Positions 1 through 11,888 of a DNA stretch of 64,000 nucleotides are shown in pieces. How positions within the stretch are numbered: position 1 is the first letter of the stretch; every line of letters begins with the position of its first letter. Source of the stretch: Owenia fusiformis (lineage: Eukaryota > Annelida > Polychaeta > Sabellida > Oweniidae); assembly GCA_903813345.2 (NCBI GenBank), contig CAIIXF020000009.1, positions 26,942,740 through 27,006,739 on the forward strand, written 5' to 3'. A model generated the notes under the pieces. It ran no database searches. It was not told where the DNA came from and saw only the letters and a program-made list of their open reading frames with translations. Both the position numbers and the translations under genes were made by a program.

Positions 1-2650
1 CCACGTTGATCGATGCTTGGGCGAATTTTAAGGTTTAAATCAGGAAGAGAGAGGTAGAAAGAGGCGTAATCTTGTGGCAAGTTCCTCACCTCCTACGCAC
101 TGAATTGTGTTTCGATTCCCTATATATTGTATAGATTCATCAGGCAGTTTTCAGTGTATTATAAGCAGAAAATCCCCATCGACCACGTAATCACGTGGTA
201 GGATAGAAGTGATATAAATACACCCTCTCCAGCTCACAGCAATTGACTAGCTTATATTCACCACTAGCATAGTTCATAGCAAGTGGTGACATCTAATTAA
301 TAGATGATTAATCAATTTTATATATGACTTGTAAAATGCCAAAAATCTGAAGTCGCTCTTTTGAGAGGCCCTCTATTGGATGAATGTGTATAAAATGTCA
401 GAGAATATCTCGAAAATGGGACACGATTTAAGAATGAATTATTTTCGAATGTTTCTTAAAAACATATTGAAAGGATTTTTTCATGATATGCTCATGACAT
501 ATCCCTGTACGCTTTGTTTGTCTTTTTTCTCAAATTGACCCACGGAAATATGCAATACATCAAGTTAAAAAAGTGGTACGAATCATAAAAGCGACGTTGG
601 ATGGTTCACTAGTAATTTTTTGATGGAAAATCTAGAAATATTACCCAAATTAATTTAAGACTATTCAAAAGAAGACATTCAAATCTATATTATGTAAAAA
701 AATCAAATTGGTCAGAAGCAGGGATAACGCTCAATTAGAGTGATGAACTTCGTTCTCCAAACCGAGAATCATCCTTTACAGATCTATTGTAAATGTTTCT
801 GTCCAAATTTTGGTGAGTTGCCTGATTCATTAGTAAATTCAGCCAACAAAAAGACATCCAGGTTATGCCATTTGTTCACTGGGGTAACTGATTCTTAGCC
901 GTCCATTACGTATATACATGTACTAAAGCTTTAAGAAAACCTTGAGTCTTTATCTTTGTTACTATGAATCCAGAACATCGATCAGTCAAGGGAAAGGGGT
1001 CTAGTGTAAATTGCTTACTTCTGATATCTTTACTCATCCTTCCTCTTTTAGAATAAAACTGATTAAGGTTTTTATTGATGTTTGGCATTGCAGCCTTCTT
1101 AGTCTAAGATGTTTAATTCTCATGTCAAATAGCGGGGGCTTTATGCTTATTCAAGTCCATTGCACTTTTCTAATTGAACAATTAAAAGGAAAATAACCAA
1201 TCATAGTTTGTAGATCTGTGTTTCTGTAAATAGATCTGTTCATTTCAAATAGTTATGATTTTCTAAAAAAAACACTGAAATGGTTGAATTCTACACAATG
1301 TTAATCTTTACTCAATAGAATGTCGCATTTTTCAAAAATAATTATGATAGACTAATAAATCCAGGGCTCATTTTTGGAATGGGAGTAACCTTCCATGATA
1401 TAAAGGTAGGCCCTGGTGAATAACTTTGACATGTTTGAGAGTTTGTAACTGGCATTAAAAAGAAATCTTCTAGGACCTCCTTAACAACACTAAACAATGG
1501 TTTAGGGGTGTTGTCAAAGTATCTTCATTTGTGGAAGATGAAATTTTGTAAGAGAAGAGGGAGTGAATGACAGTTAATTAAATGTAAAATATTGTTTTTT
1601 GGCATTCTCATACTTCTCACATCTTTCTGTTTTTAAACTAGCAAAATGCTCTGATTTCGATTGGCAAATTGATTGATCTGATATCATCTGCTGGAAGGGG
1701 TGCAATTTTCTAAGTGTAATTGCTTTCATATATCAAATCAAGACAAAATATCTCCATTATGGTAATCAGAGGCTTTTAAAGCAATCTGATTGGTGGAGAC
1801 CCACTACAGTCCTTGTCTTCCCATCATACTCCTGGTCCCTTAATCTCTGTTATTGCTTATCTGGTCGTCTTCATTCTGGGAAAACTGTACTGGGCCAAAA
1901 TTAGTCTTAACAATGTCTATAACTTCTAAAAAGGAACTGATAGAAATCTGGAAACTTTTATGATAGATTTTTTTATATTACATTTGTAATAAGTAAATCA
2001 GCTGATTAGGATATCTTCCACAACTGAAGATATTTGGACATGATCCCTTGTATAACAGCAAGGAGGTGGATTTTATATTTCTGTTGATACTTAATATTTC
2101 TGCTCCTGTAATTTGTCATCGAATGTTGCACATTCTGTGAAAATTTCAATGGAATATATTGAAAACCCCAAATTACAGAGATTAATTAATATGATAACTT
2201 TTTGACCACCCCTTGTATATTACCTCTCAATTCATTCCTCCTACTAAATTTGAAAATGATATAATATGTGTGTGATTCCGGTTTTCCAATTATTAACTAC
2301 TTGTTTTTCTAATTACAATGCTTTGTTTGTGGACCTAACTATTTATCTTTATTTTTCTTTATCTTGATCAGTGCTTTAAAAATATGATTTGATAGTTTTA
2401 GTGGTGTATGTTAAAGAATATTTTGTATGGCTGCTCTAGTTTATTAATTTTGGAGAAATCTTATAATAAAAGGAACATCAAAATATTGATAAATTTTATT
2501 AATTATGCTTTCAACAATCTTAAATTTTTAGTAATCTTGGTCAACAGGAAAAACATTGATTTTTGTAAAAACATAGTTTTGACGAAGTAAATGCAGCCCA
2601 AACTAATCCATTGTCGCTACTGTAGGTGCATGTACCATGGTTTATTCTAG
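1..2650 (+). other. Intron of the BK channel gene; no exon seen
   Basis: The first recognisable exon begins at 2651 in the middle of RCK1 with a split codon, so this stretch should be the preceding intron. I looked for the upstream RCK1 start (the conserved IVVCGHIT-type strand) and for S6 and pore sequence and found none. Only short, unconvincing ORFs are present. The upstream exons must lie outside the window. Confidence 0.6.
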
Positions 2651-2756
2651 ATTTCTCCCAGATCTTGCGCTTGAGGGCTTGTTCAAACGCCACTTTACCC
2701 AAGTCTCATTTTTCCAAGGGACCGTAATGGACTCAAATGACCTAGAAAGAGTTTGT
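2651..2756 (+). CDS. slo: BK channel RCK1 exon, version A1
   Basis: This 106-nt exon follows tttattctag and precedes gtgagt. It starts with the last base of a split codon and then encodes 35 residues, including [20 protein letters not shown] and ending DLERVC. This matches the RCK1 segment of Slo1 channels that reads [20 protein letters not shown] in vertebrates. RCK1 is part of the cytosolic gating ring that couples Ca2+ binding to pore opening. A second version of the same exon lies at 4065-4170 with identical length and phase, so this is one member of a mutually exclusive pair. A1 is the more conserved copy and is probably the default. Confidence 0.93.
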
Positions 2757-3354
2757 GTGAGTACCCCATCTAAAAACGCTAATATTACAATATGAATATG
2801 CATTTCTGGAGTGTCGATACTAGATCTGGATTTCAAATTTCAATTGAATGTCTTGACGTTAACCTTTTGTACAATGGCCCATATTTCCCTGATAATGTCC
2901 CGTTGGACTTCTACATTAATGAATATGTTAAAGCAATATTTGTGAGAAGTTCAACATAAAAATGAGACTCCGCTGGAAGCCAACAATGTTATCAGCAATT
3001 TTAGAGACTAACAGCAAACGTTTTGTTAGGTCTTTGAATCCCCCGTCAAAATGCACCAAGAATGTTTAGATAAAGGTGGAAAATACATAATACTGGATAA
3101 CAGTAGTAATGTCAAATGATTAAATAATGTTACAGTACTAATCTCTTTGCTGTTGTGGTACATAATTTGATGCATAATAGCAACAGACGACGGAGCGTCA
3201 AGATGATATGAACAGGAGAAAAGAATTATAAAATATAATTGTGATGCTGCTCCACATACCCGCGACTCCTGTTCCCATAACAACCATAACTTTTTTATTT
3301 TGAAACAATTTGTCGTGACAGTTGCAGGCTAAATTGTTACAATGTCATTCTACA

Positions 3355-3416
3355 ATCTGTAGCAATTTCATCTCACAACAGGTAAATCTGTAGCAATTTC
3401 ATCTCACAACAGGTAA
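3355..3416 (+). repeat. Two-copy 31-bp tandem duplication
   Basis: Two adjacent identical 31-bp units containing TGTAGCAATTTCATCTCACA lie in the intron between the A1 and A2 exons. The identity suggests a recent duplication. Confidence 0.85.
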
Positions 3417-4064
3417 ATCTAATGAAATTAGAGCATTTGTATCTTTACTTTCCGGACACCCTGTATGTCATTCTCAAAATATATGTAGTGTGCAAAAAGT
3501 GTCCTTATCCCAAACAGTACTTTAACCTTAGCATTATCGGTTAAATATATGAGGAATGCATATTCATATCAAGCAGATCGTGTAAATTGTTATAATATAT
3601 AGCTGTCATAGCTGACTAACATTTGTACTATTCTAATAAATTGTTTTAATTTGTTGACTTATGTTAATTGCTGTGTTATGAATGTTTTTATACTAAAACC
3701 ATTGCCCAGGATAGGGATGCGTGCAAGGATGCTGTTATTGCAAAAACCATCTTTATGCCTTTTTGTTTGGGTCAGCAGGCCAATTGTGTCCCAATATTAG
3801 AGTTTTGTCATCGATTTTGGAGTTAAGGAGAGAAATGTCTAGCAAATCAAAAACTCAATTATCAATTAAAATCATACAAAGTGAGTGTAAAGTGGTTTTT
3901 GCAGTAACAGTGATGCAACTGTGCATGTTGTCGAAATTGTATTTTATTCACTTGTTATTTCAGGATGCGTATGTTTGGTGTGGTTGTGACTAACATTTAA
4001 AACTCGTTTTCACAAATTTGTTTAATTGAACTTGTACACTGACTGAATTCAATTTGATTTTTAG

Positions 4065-4170
4065 AAAACTACCAAATCTAGCACTAGAGGCACTATTTAA
4101 ACGCCATATTTGTCAGACCCGATTTTTTACTGGTTCTGAAATGGAGAATCATGATTTACAAAGGATTGCT
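4065..4170 (+). CDS. slo: BK channel RCK1 exon, alternative version A2
   Basis: This 106-nt exon lies between tttttag and gtaagt. It has the same length and the same phases as the exon at 2651-2756. It encodes 35 residues including LPNLALEALFKRHICQTRFF and ending DLQRIA. By my count 19 of 35 residues match A1, with LFKRH intact and the downstream strand changed. If A1 and A2 were both spliced in, A2 would be read out of frame and stop at its 12th codon, so the reading frame enforces exclusive use. Insect slo genes are known to have alternative exons. I infer this pair is a comparable switch that changes gating-ring properties. Confidence 0.9.
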
Positions 4171-5521
4171 GTAAGTATTACGTGAAATATCTAGTTGACA
4201 CCCCTACAGTGTCGTCTGCTATGAAAATAGACTGATCCAGATTGCTTGGATGGGTAACTCCATTTGTAGGTTAGGGGAGTCAGGAGGTAGCACCGCACAG
4301 CTAACAGCTAACTTACCTTAGATACTACTAACAGTAATGAACCTTTAGAATTTAGATGGGAAATTATTATGAACCTTGGCTGTGCCAGGAATTTTTTATA
4401 GAATAATGTTGATTTTTCATCTAAATTAATTGTAGAATATCCACCCAGTATCTAATCGCCTGGCTCTTAATTTGGTGACTGAATAATCAAAATGGTTAGA
4501 TTATTCAATTTTTGGAGCACGTGCTGATAATATTACAATACAATACACCAACTACATTATTTTGTTAAATACTTTTACTTTTTTGTTAAACTGTTATATT
4601 TTTGCAGTATCATCGTAATTGCCATCATTGACAAAATGCTGACTTTCCCTTTTTTTCCTTGTTTTAACATTTAACAAACATTAAGTTGCATCCCATTTCT
4701 TGTTTTAGTCATTAACGATAAATATGCACATAAAAAGCTTATTGTGTATGAAGCTTTCTGACAAAGCATTACTTATACAGCAATGCTCTTACATTGCCCA
4801 TACTACCAGCTTTTTAATTCCCTTTACCTGATTCTGTGCATATTTTAAATTCAGTAACAAATGAAATAGCTTTTACGGTACTTTTCATTCTGTAGTAGCT
4901 ACTTGATTTTATCGTAATATTTATTATTATTTTTTGCAATATTTTTTTTTAAATTGTGCTTAGTATATTGAACTTATTTAATGTTATTTTACGAATAGAC
5001 ATTGGTTGTAAAATATACAATTAAGAAAAATATGCATACATGTACGTTTAAATGATTTTACTCTACAGATCAATATTTCAAAGGAATGTCTAGAACCAGT
5101 TTTATATTTATCCTTCAAAGCTTAAAACTGTATATCAGTTATAACATTACCATTCTGCTTTCATTTTTAGGTTGTCATAGATCAACTACAAATGATTTTA
5201 GGTATACATACCCATGCCTTTGATTATTTGGACAACACCCACTGGTGGATACAGAAGGCAACAAGGGGGGCCCATATTTCAAATCAGAAAAAAAAAATTG
5301 GTCCCCTAAATCCCAAAATTGGGCCCAAATTTTGAAAATTTAAGGCCAATTTTTTTGATAATTTGACTTACAAAGGCCCAAAAAGGCCAAGCAATGCCTT
5401 AAAAGGCCCACTAATTAAGGCCCTACAAAATATATGAGCCCACCCAATGGGGGCCCATTAGCTCGCCAGTGACACCCATGATATAAAATAATCCCAATCT
5501 TTTGTGTTGATCGTTCTGTAG

Positions 5522-5674
5522 GTAAGGACAAGTGACAGGTGTCTACTGTTGACCAATAACAATGTTGAGGATGTTGATGAGGAGGACGGCACTAATATAA
5601 TGCGAGTCTGCTACATGAAGGACTTCTGTAAGCAGATACGCATCACAGTACAACTTCTACAGGCTGAGTCTAAG
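5522..5674 (+). CDS. slo: BK channel RCK1 exon, alternative version B2
   Basis: This 153-nt exon (51 codons, phase 0 at both ends) lies between ctgtag and gtgaaa. It starts VRTSDRCLLL, contains VEDVDEEDGTNIMRV and ends VQLLQAESK. It is a diverged copy of the exon at 6866-7018, with about 22 of 51 residues identical and the same length. Both acidic positions equivalent to human Asp362 and Asp367 of the RCK1 Ca2+ site are kept. The residues around them change strongly, and the usual NKYC-type segment becomes NNNV. The copies are in phase 0, so frame alone would not stop both from being included. Confidence 0.85.
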
Positions 5675-5689
5675 GTGAAACTGCATGTG

Positions 5690-6150
5690 CCAGGGTCACT
5701 TGGAAAAGCACAATCACCCACATTTTGATTTCAGGACATGACAAGGATATGTATTCTGAGTATGGGCAAGGCTCAGGGTATTATCGAAGTTACATGTAAT
5801 GGTGTCACCTGGAATAGCACATTCACCCACATTTTGAATTTAGGATGTGGTACCATGGATTGGTATTCTGAAGTCTGAGGGGGCAAGGCTAGAAGCACTT
5901 GGAAGTCAATTGGAAAAGCACATTCACCAATATTTTATTTTGCAGGATTTTGCACCATCGAAAATTGCTGGAGGCCATTGATGATGATTTTATACAACTT
6001 CAGTGTACCATGGTTACTCGGAAAACACTTTCACTCAGGATTCACTCACACATTTTAATTTTCAGAGTAAGTAAGTGAAACCAAGGAAGGTAAGAGGGCA
6101 AGACCACAGGCACTGACACCCAAAGATTCACACACATTTTGAATTACAGG
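5690..6150 (+). repeat. Diverged tandem repeat carrying acceptor-like motifs
   Basis: This is a degenerate array of units of about 84-120 bp that starts just after the donor of exon B2. Each unit contains a sequence like AAAGCACATTCACCCACATTT followed by a T-rich run and AG. The five AGs end at about 5734, 5843, 5945, 6065 and 6149 and look like 3' splice acceptors. No coding sequence follows them. Confidence 0.75.
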
Positions 6151-6339
6151 AAAAACAGTAACAGAGGCTAAATCCTGCCAATAAAGGAGACTAATGCAGC
6201 CCTGTTCTTATGGCAACACAAGAACAAGATTTAAACACAAGAATCTTTTGATTCCACTGGGATTCTATCACAAGACTGAGTTCATTTAAGAATGATTAAA
6301 TCACACTTCCAGCATTGAATGCTATCATTATATTGTAAC

Positions 6340-6515
6340 ACCTGTGTAAATAGAACATCCTTAGATCAGCTGAAAAGTGTTCTACTAAAGAGGTGTTCCA
6401 CATAGAAGTTTCATTATTAATGTTAACTCAATGGGCAATTGGACTGTGAAATGTGTTCTACTCAAAGAGGTGTTCTACTTAAAGAGGTGTTCTACTTAAC
6501 AGGTTTTACTGTACC
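6340..6515 (+). repeat. Interspersed repeat ending AGGTTTTACTGTA
   Basis: Repeated AAAGAGGTGTTCTACTTAA motifs end in ACAGGTTTTACTGTA. Related sequence is at 34020-34215, at about 53880-53960 and, in shorter form, at 58715-58765. It is a short interspersed family, probably the terminus of a non-autonomous DNA element. Confidence 0.6.
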
Positions 6516-6865
6516 AGTCTTAATACAGTGGGTTTATTTATTTAAGACCAAATGAGCCAGTGTTTTACCATCACAGAAAGGTCCCTTGTTTACTTATACT
6601 TCATTTTTACAGATTTTGTATTTTCACCTCATGTTTGGGAGGGAAAAATTGTACCTTATAAAACATGAGTCCTGTTATAATCAGCTCTATGGTTTTGTAC
6701 TCTTACATTTAGTACATACTTTAATACTTTTACTTTATCCAGATTGACCTCCTCCTGAGAAACACAGGCTCATTACAAACGTTCAAAAGAACATCAGCAT
6801 GTTTAAACACTGAAAGTATCAAACCATCACTGTATAAAACTCCCAACATCACTCACGTATTTCAG

Positions 6866-7018
6866 ATCAAAGAAGCTGATGCTTGTTTAGTTCTTGCCGA
6901 CAAGTATTGTGAAGATCCTGACGCTGAGGATGCTGCTAACATCATGCGTGTTATCTCCATCAAAAACTTTCAGTCTGATATCAAAGTTATCATTCAGCTA
7001 CTGCAGTATCAAAATAAG
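6866..7018 (+). CDS. slo: BK channel RCK1 exon, version B1
   Basis: This 153-nt exon (51 codons, phase 0) lies between gtatttcag and gtacag. It encodes [19 protein letters not shown], then [16 protein letters not shown] and IQLLQYQNK, which is close to Slo1 from flies to mammals. The acidic residues equivalent to human Asp362 and Asp367, which form the RCK1 high-affinity Ca2+ site, are both present (EDPD and AED). It is the conserved member of the B pair. Its partner at 5522-5674 has the same length. Confidence 0.95.
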
Positions 7019-7121
7019 GTACAGGGTATCCCTTGTGTTTTGTTATGTGTTATCAATGGTAAGGTGGCCTTGCATTTTAATTCTTAATAACCAGACCTGT
7101 GAATAGAAGAGGGGAGAACTT

Positions 7122-7320
7122 AACATTGCAATTTCAGTCTCTTTTGGGAGAGTTCATTATTTCAATTTCAGTCTCTTTTCGGAGAATTTAATAATGCGAT
7201 TTCAGTCTCTTTTGGAAGAATTTAATATTGCGATTTCAGTCTCTTTTTGGAGAATTTTATATTGCGATATCAGTCTCTTTTGGTAGAATTTATAATTGAG
7301 ATTTACGATTTCAGTCTTTT
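7122..7320 (+). repeat. 34-bp tandem repeat with ATTTCAG motifs
   Basis: Six units of the type GCGATTTCAGTCTCTTTTGG occur just downstream of exon B1. The ATTTCAG (one ATATCAG) cores lie at 7131, 7165, 7199, 7233, 7267 and 7308, a 34-bp spacing that widens to 41 bp at the end. Each looks like a 3' splice acceptor. Confidence 0.88.
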
Positions 7321-8484
7321 TTTTAAATAAATTCAAAACTGCGAGTCTTTGTTGCCTCTGAAAATAGAGTGGTCAGGGAAAGATATGTTCAGGTGTGAGA
7401 TCCAAACCATTTCAATCATCAAGCAATTGTATAAGATAACATTGCCAAGCCTTTAGTCAGGTGGGACCTCCTGGCCAAAAATTCTTCCAAAATTATGCAG
7501 TTTTTCACCATTCTGAGTCACCCCTCCCCTTGGCAGAATCTGACTACAGGCCTGATGGCTGATTAGACAGATGAAGAAGGGTTGTTCTTGAGAGTTCTAT
7601 TATCGAGTTCTTGGAAATGATGTAAGGAATACCCAAAATAAACTATGTCTGTTATAAGATAACAAAAAATGAATGGCCACCAGGATGTAGTGCAGCTAGA
7701 GGGTTTGTGATTTATGTGATTGCAGTTTCTTTTGTAGAATATCTGCTAGTACATGTAGAATAGGTCCTTTCATCTTCTTTCTTCTTAGTGGATCATTTTG
7801 ATATTATCACCCTGATTAGTTAGGGCATAAAAATAAAGCACACAATCTGTAAATATTTTGATTTTTGTGGAAGTTCTCTCTTTGGAAGGACATCTCTTAC
7901 ACAAAGTTAACAAGGTGAACACCAATCCAAATTATATATTTTCAAAATATAAACTAATTCACCTTAACTGAATATATCTGTGTCTAAGTAGTATAGGGGT
8001 TGGGTACTCACTCCAAAGTGAATATTTGGGAGTAAATCAGATTTTTATATTTATTTTGTTATTTTTATGAAACATAAAACCTTCACATATATAGCTTCCT
8101 TAAATGTAATGCCTCCCATTATTATAGAAGGTCTATATGGAACATTTAAAAACATTTTAAAAATGTTAGTTCTATCACATGGTGTCACAGCCAAGGCATT
8201 ACTTGAGCACTTGCATCGTATACATTCTTCATTTTTGGTATGTTTTTTTTATTCTCCAAAAGCAAACATGAAAAAAAGTTTATGTCAAACAATTAAATTG
8301 TTAAGAAACTATATGTAAAATAAACATAAATTTACAAATTGAAGAAAGCAATCTGTTATATTGTATTGATTTATAAACAAACATCATAATTATGCGAATA
8401 GATTTTTAAATTTTTCTAATTTTTATTTTCAGATTTTATTTTACTAAAGGGTTCATGAAGTAAATGTGTGTTTTACCTTTCTAG

Positions 8485-8637
8485 GCATATTTATTGAACA
8501 TCCCAGGTTGGGACTGGAAGCGGGGAGATGATGCTGTTTGTGTTGCGGAGTTGAAGCTTGGGTTCATTGCCCAGAGTTGTCTAGCCCCAGGCTTTTCTAC
8601 TCTCATGGCAAACCTGTTCACCATGAGGTCTTTCAAA
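8485..8637 (+). CDS. slo: BK channel RCK1 exon ([11 protein letters not shown])
   Basis: This 153-nt exon (51 codons, phase 0) lies between tttctag and gtagta. It encodes [40 protein letters not shown] and [11 protein letters not shown], a highly conserved part of RCK1 in Slo1. I saw no duplicate of this exon, unlike the two before it, so it is likely constitutive. Slo1 proteins of other animals show LNIPSWDW where this gene has LNIPGWDW. Confidence 0.95.
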
Positions 8638-8709
8638 GTAGTATGTATACTTTATATTTTCATTCCTCAATTTTTTTTGTATGAGCCCTCTTTTTAACAT
8701 TCACAAGTA

Positions 8710-9066
8710 TACTGTAAATTGCTTTAATTTGACAGCTGTTTTAATTTGGCGGATTGATGAAAACCGCCAAATTAAGTTTCTGCCAATTTTTTGAAAATGA
8801 AATTCCCTGGGATTTTCATCCAGTGCTTATTCCATGTGTTACCTTGCACGATAAAACTTTGGTGAAAATCTGATTAAAACATGGATAAAATGCCTGTTGG
8901 TTGAGCAAAACAATCTGATTCCAGGAGAGATGAAATTGCATTATGTGGCGAGCTATGAAGTGACTAATACGATTGATCATGGTCAATCTGCCAAATAGTA
9001 GCCAAAATTTCAAAATTTGCCCAATCGGCCAAATTAAATAGCGCCAAATTAAAGCAATTTACAGTA
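8710..9066. mobile_element. Non-autonomous DNA element with TACTGTAAATTGC ends
   Basis: The ends are inverted repeats of about 22-25 bp: TACTGTAAATTGCTTTAATT on the left and its near complement ending GCAATTTACAGTA on the right. The inner sequence repeats GCCAAATTA motifs. It is about 357 bp with no coding capacity, so it is a MITE-like element inside the intron after 8637. Confidence 0.75.
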
Positions 9067-9457
9067 TTTATACTAGCATTAAGCTGCTTATATATCATTC
9101 TAGTTTAGACCTCAGAAAAATTGTGCATTAAGCTCTAAACTAGAATTACCAGTTTAATCTCTAGTGATATAATCGGGAACAGTTTTCAAGAAGTCTTTCA
9201 TCGAGTCATAGAGTAGCCCCCCCCCCCATCTTTGCACATATACCTTCACAAGTGATTTTTGGAAATATAATGTAGGATGGAGATCAGATGTGTGATGGAA
9301 GGCTTAAATATAGAACAGTCTTATCCAATGGGAAATCTGATCCAAACCACCACCATTTTTTATAGTTAAACAATGAACCATATTGTCATCATAATAATTT
9401 CCCAGGGCTGTTATGAAATTGACATTTTGGAGGGGCTGTTACTATGAAAGGCTTCAT

Positions 9458-9715
9458 AATCTTAAGAGACTGTTTGAAATTCAATCATTCACCAATTGTT
9501 TTCCAAGCCAACATACCATCTTTTCATGACGGGACTGTTTGAGACAAAAAAATGTGAGCAAAATGAAATAATATCATCTATTGGCTACACCGGAGACCAG
9601 AGTTACTGTCTACATTACTGAAGAATGAGCGTGATGTTATGTAGATAATAGTTGTGACCTCAAACATTTGTTTTTTGAACAATTTCGAATTTTAATCAAA
9701 TAGTCTCTTAAGTCA
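9458..9715. mobile_element. Short inverted-repeat element
   Basis: CTTAAGAGACTGTTTGAAATTC near 9461 is partly inverted at 9687-9713, ending GTCTCTTAAG. The length of about 255 bp without coding sequence suggests a MITE. No clear target duplication was found. Confidence 0.45.
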
Positions 9716-10804
9716 TCCCTTACAGTCGTAGATCTAGATTTATTGCTTATTATTATTATCACTGATCAAATATTTTGACAAATGCGATTTGTTGTTTGAA
9801 AATTTGGATTGGTTACCTGAAAATAGATGAAATATCTAATAGATTAAATGTTTATTTGATGCTATATGTACTTTAAATGTCTTCTATTTTTACAATTTAA
9901 TTATTGGATTCACTTGCAATAAAAAATAGAAGTTATTAAAGATGTAATATTAAGAAATGCCCAGATTCACTAGAATTGTAAAAAAAATTGCCAGGTGGAA
10001 TGAAATGGATAATTTATAAAATAAGAATTATCCTGAAATTCTGGATGATTAGAAAATAGGCAAAAGTTATTGTGACAAAAAAATTTGAAACTTTTACTTG
10101 TCTGTATCCCTTCTACTACTCCTTTAAGTACATAGACATAGACTCTTCCCCCATGTGCATTGTATTTTTTGGCGGTCTTGAGATATATTTACAATTTCAA
10201 ATGGTGATTACTAAGATAAATATATCTCATGAAAACGTCATTACAGTTATACTCTGGCTTTATTTGATTTTATTATACTTGACTTAAATCATCCCAATGT
10301 ATATTTATTTAGTTATGGCCTATGCATAATTGTTAAATTCAGGATTTACATTATACTTTATACACAGATCTGTGCATTACTTGAGAAGTGAGGTCTAAGT
10401 CCATGTATACTTTGTAATACTCAGGCTTATGTATCAAGGTTGTGCAAGGGCCAATGTATAAATTTTTATACCACAGCTTATTTGTTATACTTGGTTATAC
10501 TCTGGACAAAATATAATTTCTTAATACCTTGTGTAATTATTATGCCAGAGACAATGTATAATATGTTTTATTCTGGCCAATTTATTCTAATACAAGTAAA
10601 ATATTTAAAGTTGGGCCTGTGCATGATTATTATGCTGGGGTCTGATAATCAATAATGATTTGTCATGCTATTGCCTATGTATTATATTATTTATTATAAT
10701 TTGTATGTAAGTTATTTTGAATATTTTACTTTTCTGTTGACCCTCTCAATATATCATATCCAATAGAACTTGCGAATTCAATGTTTGTCTATCTCTATTG
10801 TTAG

Positions 10805-10831
10805 GAAGACATTAAGGCTACGGATAGTCAG
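10805..10831 (+). CDS. slo: Possible 27-nt BK channel microexon
   Basis: A pyrimidine-rich tract ending ctattgttag is followed by 27 nt and the donor gtatag. The exon is phase 0 at both ends, as are the flanking exons (8637 and 13883), and would insert EDIKATDSQ between MRSFK and SPDTPQW. That is a surface position near the end of RCK1. The splice signals are good, but the exon is too short to support by similarity, so it is tentative. Confidence 0.45.
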
Positions 10832-11888
10832 GTATAGCAGACACCAGTACAGTGTACAGTGACTATGGCTGATCGTTGTTCTTGCACTAGATATACTTGT
10901 TCTTGTTATATATTATAGTTCAGTGTTCCTGCATACGATTGCATAAGATATATATTATTTTGATGTTAGATTGTTTATATAATTATTATGAATTGAAAGG
11001 TTGGAGGCTTTGAAAGCTGTGAAACTGTCGAAAATGTTAAGTGAAATGCTTCAACAGGTTGTTCCTTTGATATTTCCAGTTTAAGTAAGGGATGGTTTCC
11101 ACTTATCAGCAGTCGTCGAAAAACAATGTTAATTTCATTATTGTTTCACCCCTCCCTCCCCTCATCTATTGAAATATTAAGATATTTATAATTATTTGTC
11201 TTTGACTTGAATTTTTTTTAAATCAGCACTATTCACTAGCAAAACCACAATTTGCCCCCTCCCCCTTGCAAAACTAGCTATGTTATTCAACAAGTGCTGG
11301 TAATTGGACTCCACCCCTATATGTGTATGTGAGTGAAAATATGTCTATTAGACTAGGCAGTATTGAGTCAGTTCTGAAGAATGGTCCTGAATTTCCTCAA
11401 AATATATCTTTTTTTATTATTTCATTATGATATGTAACCAGTTATAGACTTCTATAAATCTTCTTTTCTGACACTTTCTATTACTATAGCAAAAATTGTA
11501 ATGAACATTAGTTTAGTAGCTCAGACTATAGGTAAAGTGTTTGACTAACAATATATGTATAAGTGAAATTTTCATTTATGGATGAACCTTTCGAGTGTGT
11601 TTGAACTCTCGGAGTCTGACTGCGTTTCATTGTAGATGAACACAGCCAGAGTTATACAACAAAACTTCTGTTGCCATAACAACATTAGAAATCGTATGCA
11701 ATAGTTACACAAACTATTGTTTGTTTGTGGTCAAAAATTAAACAAATATCTTTTTGAATGAAGTTTACTTAATAAATTAATCTAGATAAGTTGCACTTGC
11801 AGTTAAATATTGTATTGTACTATTGTGTGTTATGTATTTGTAAAGAAATGTACTTATGACATGTATTATTATGATAAGACTTTTATTA

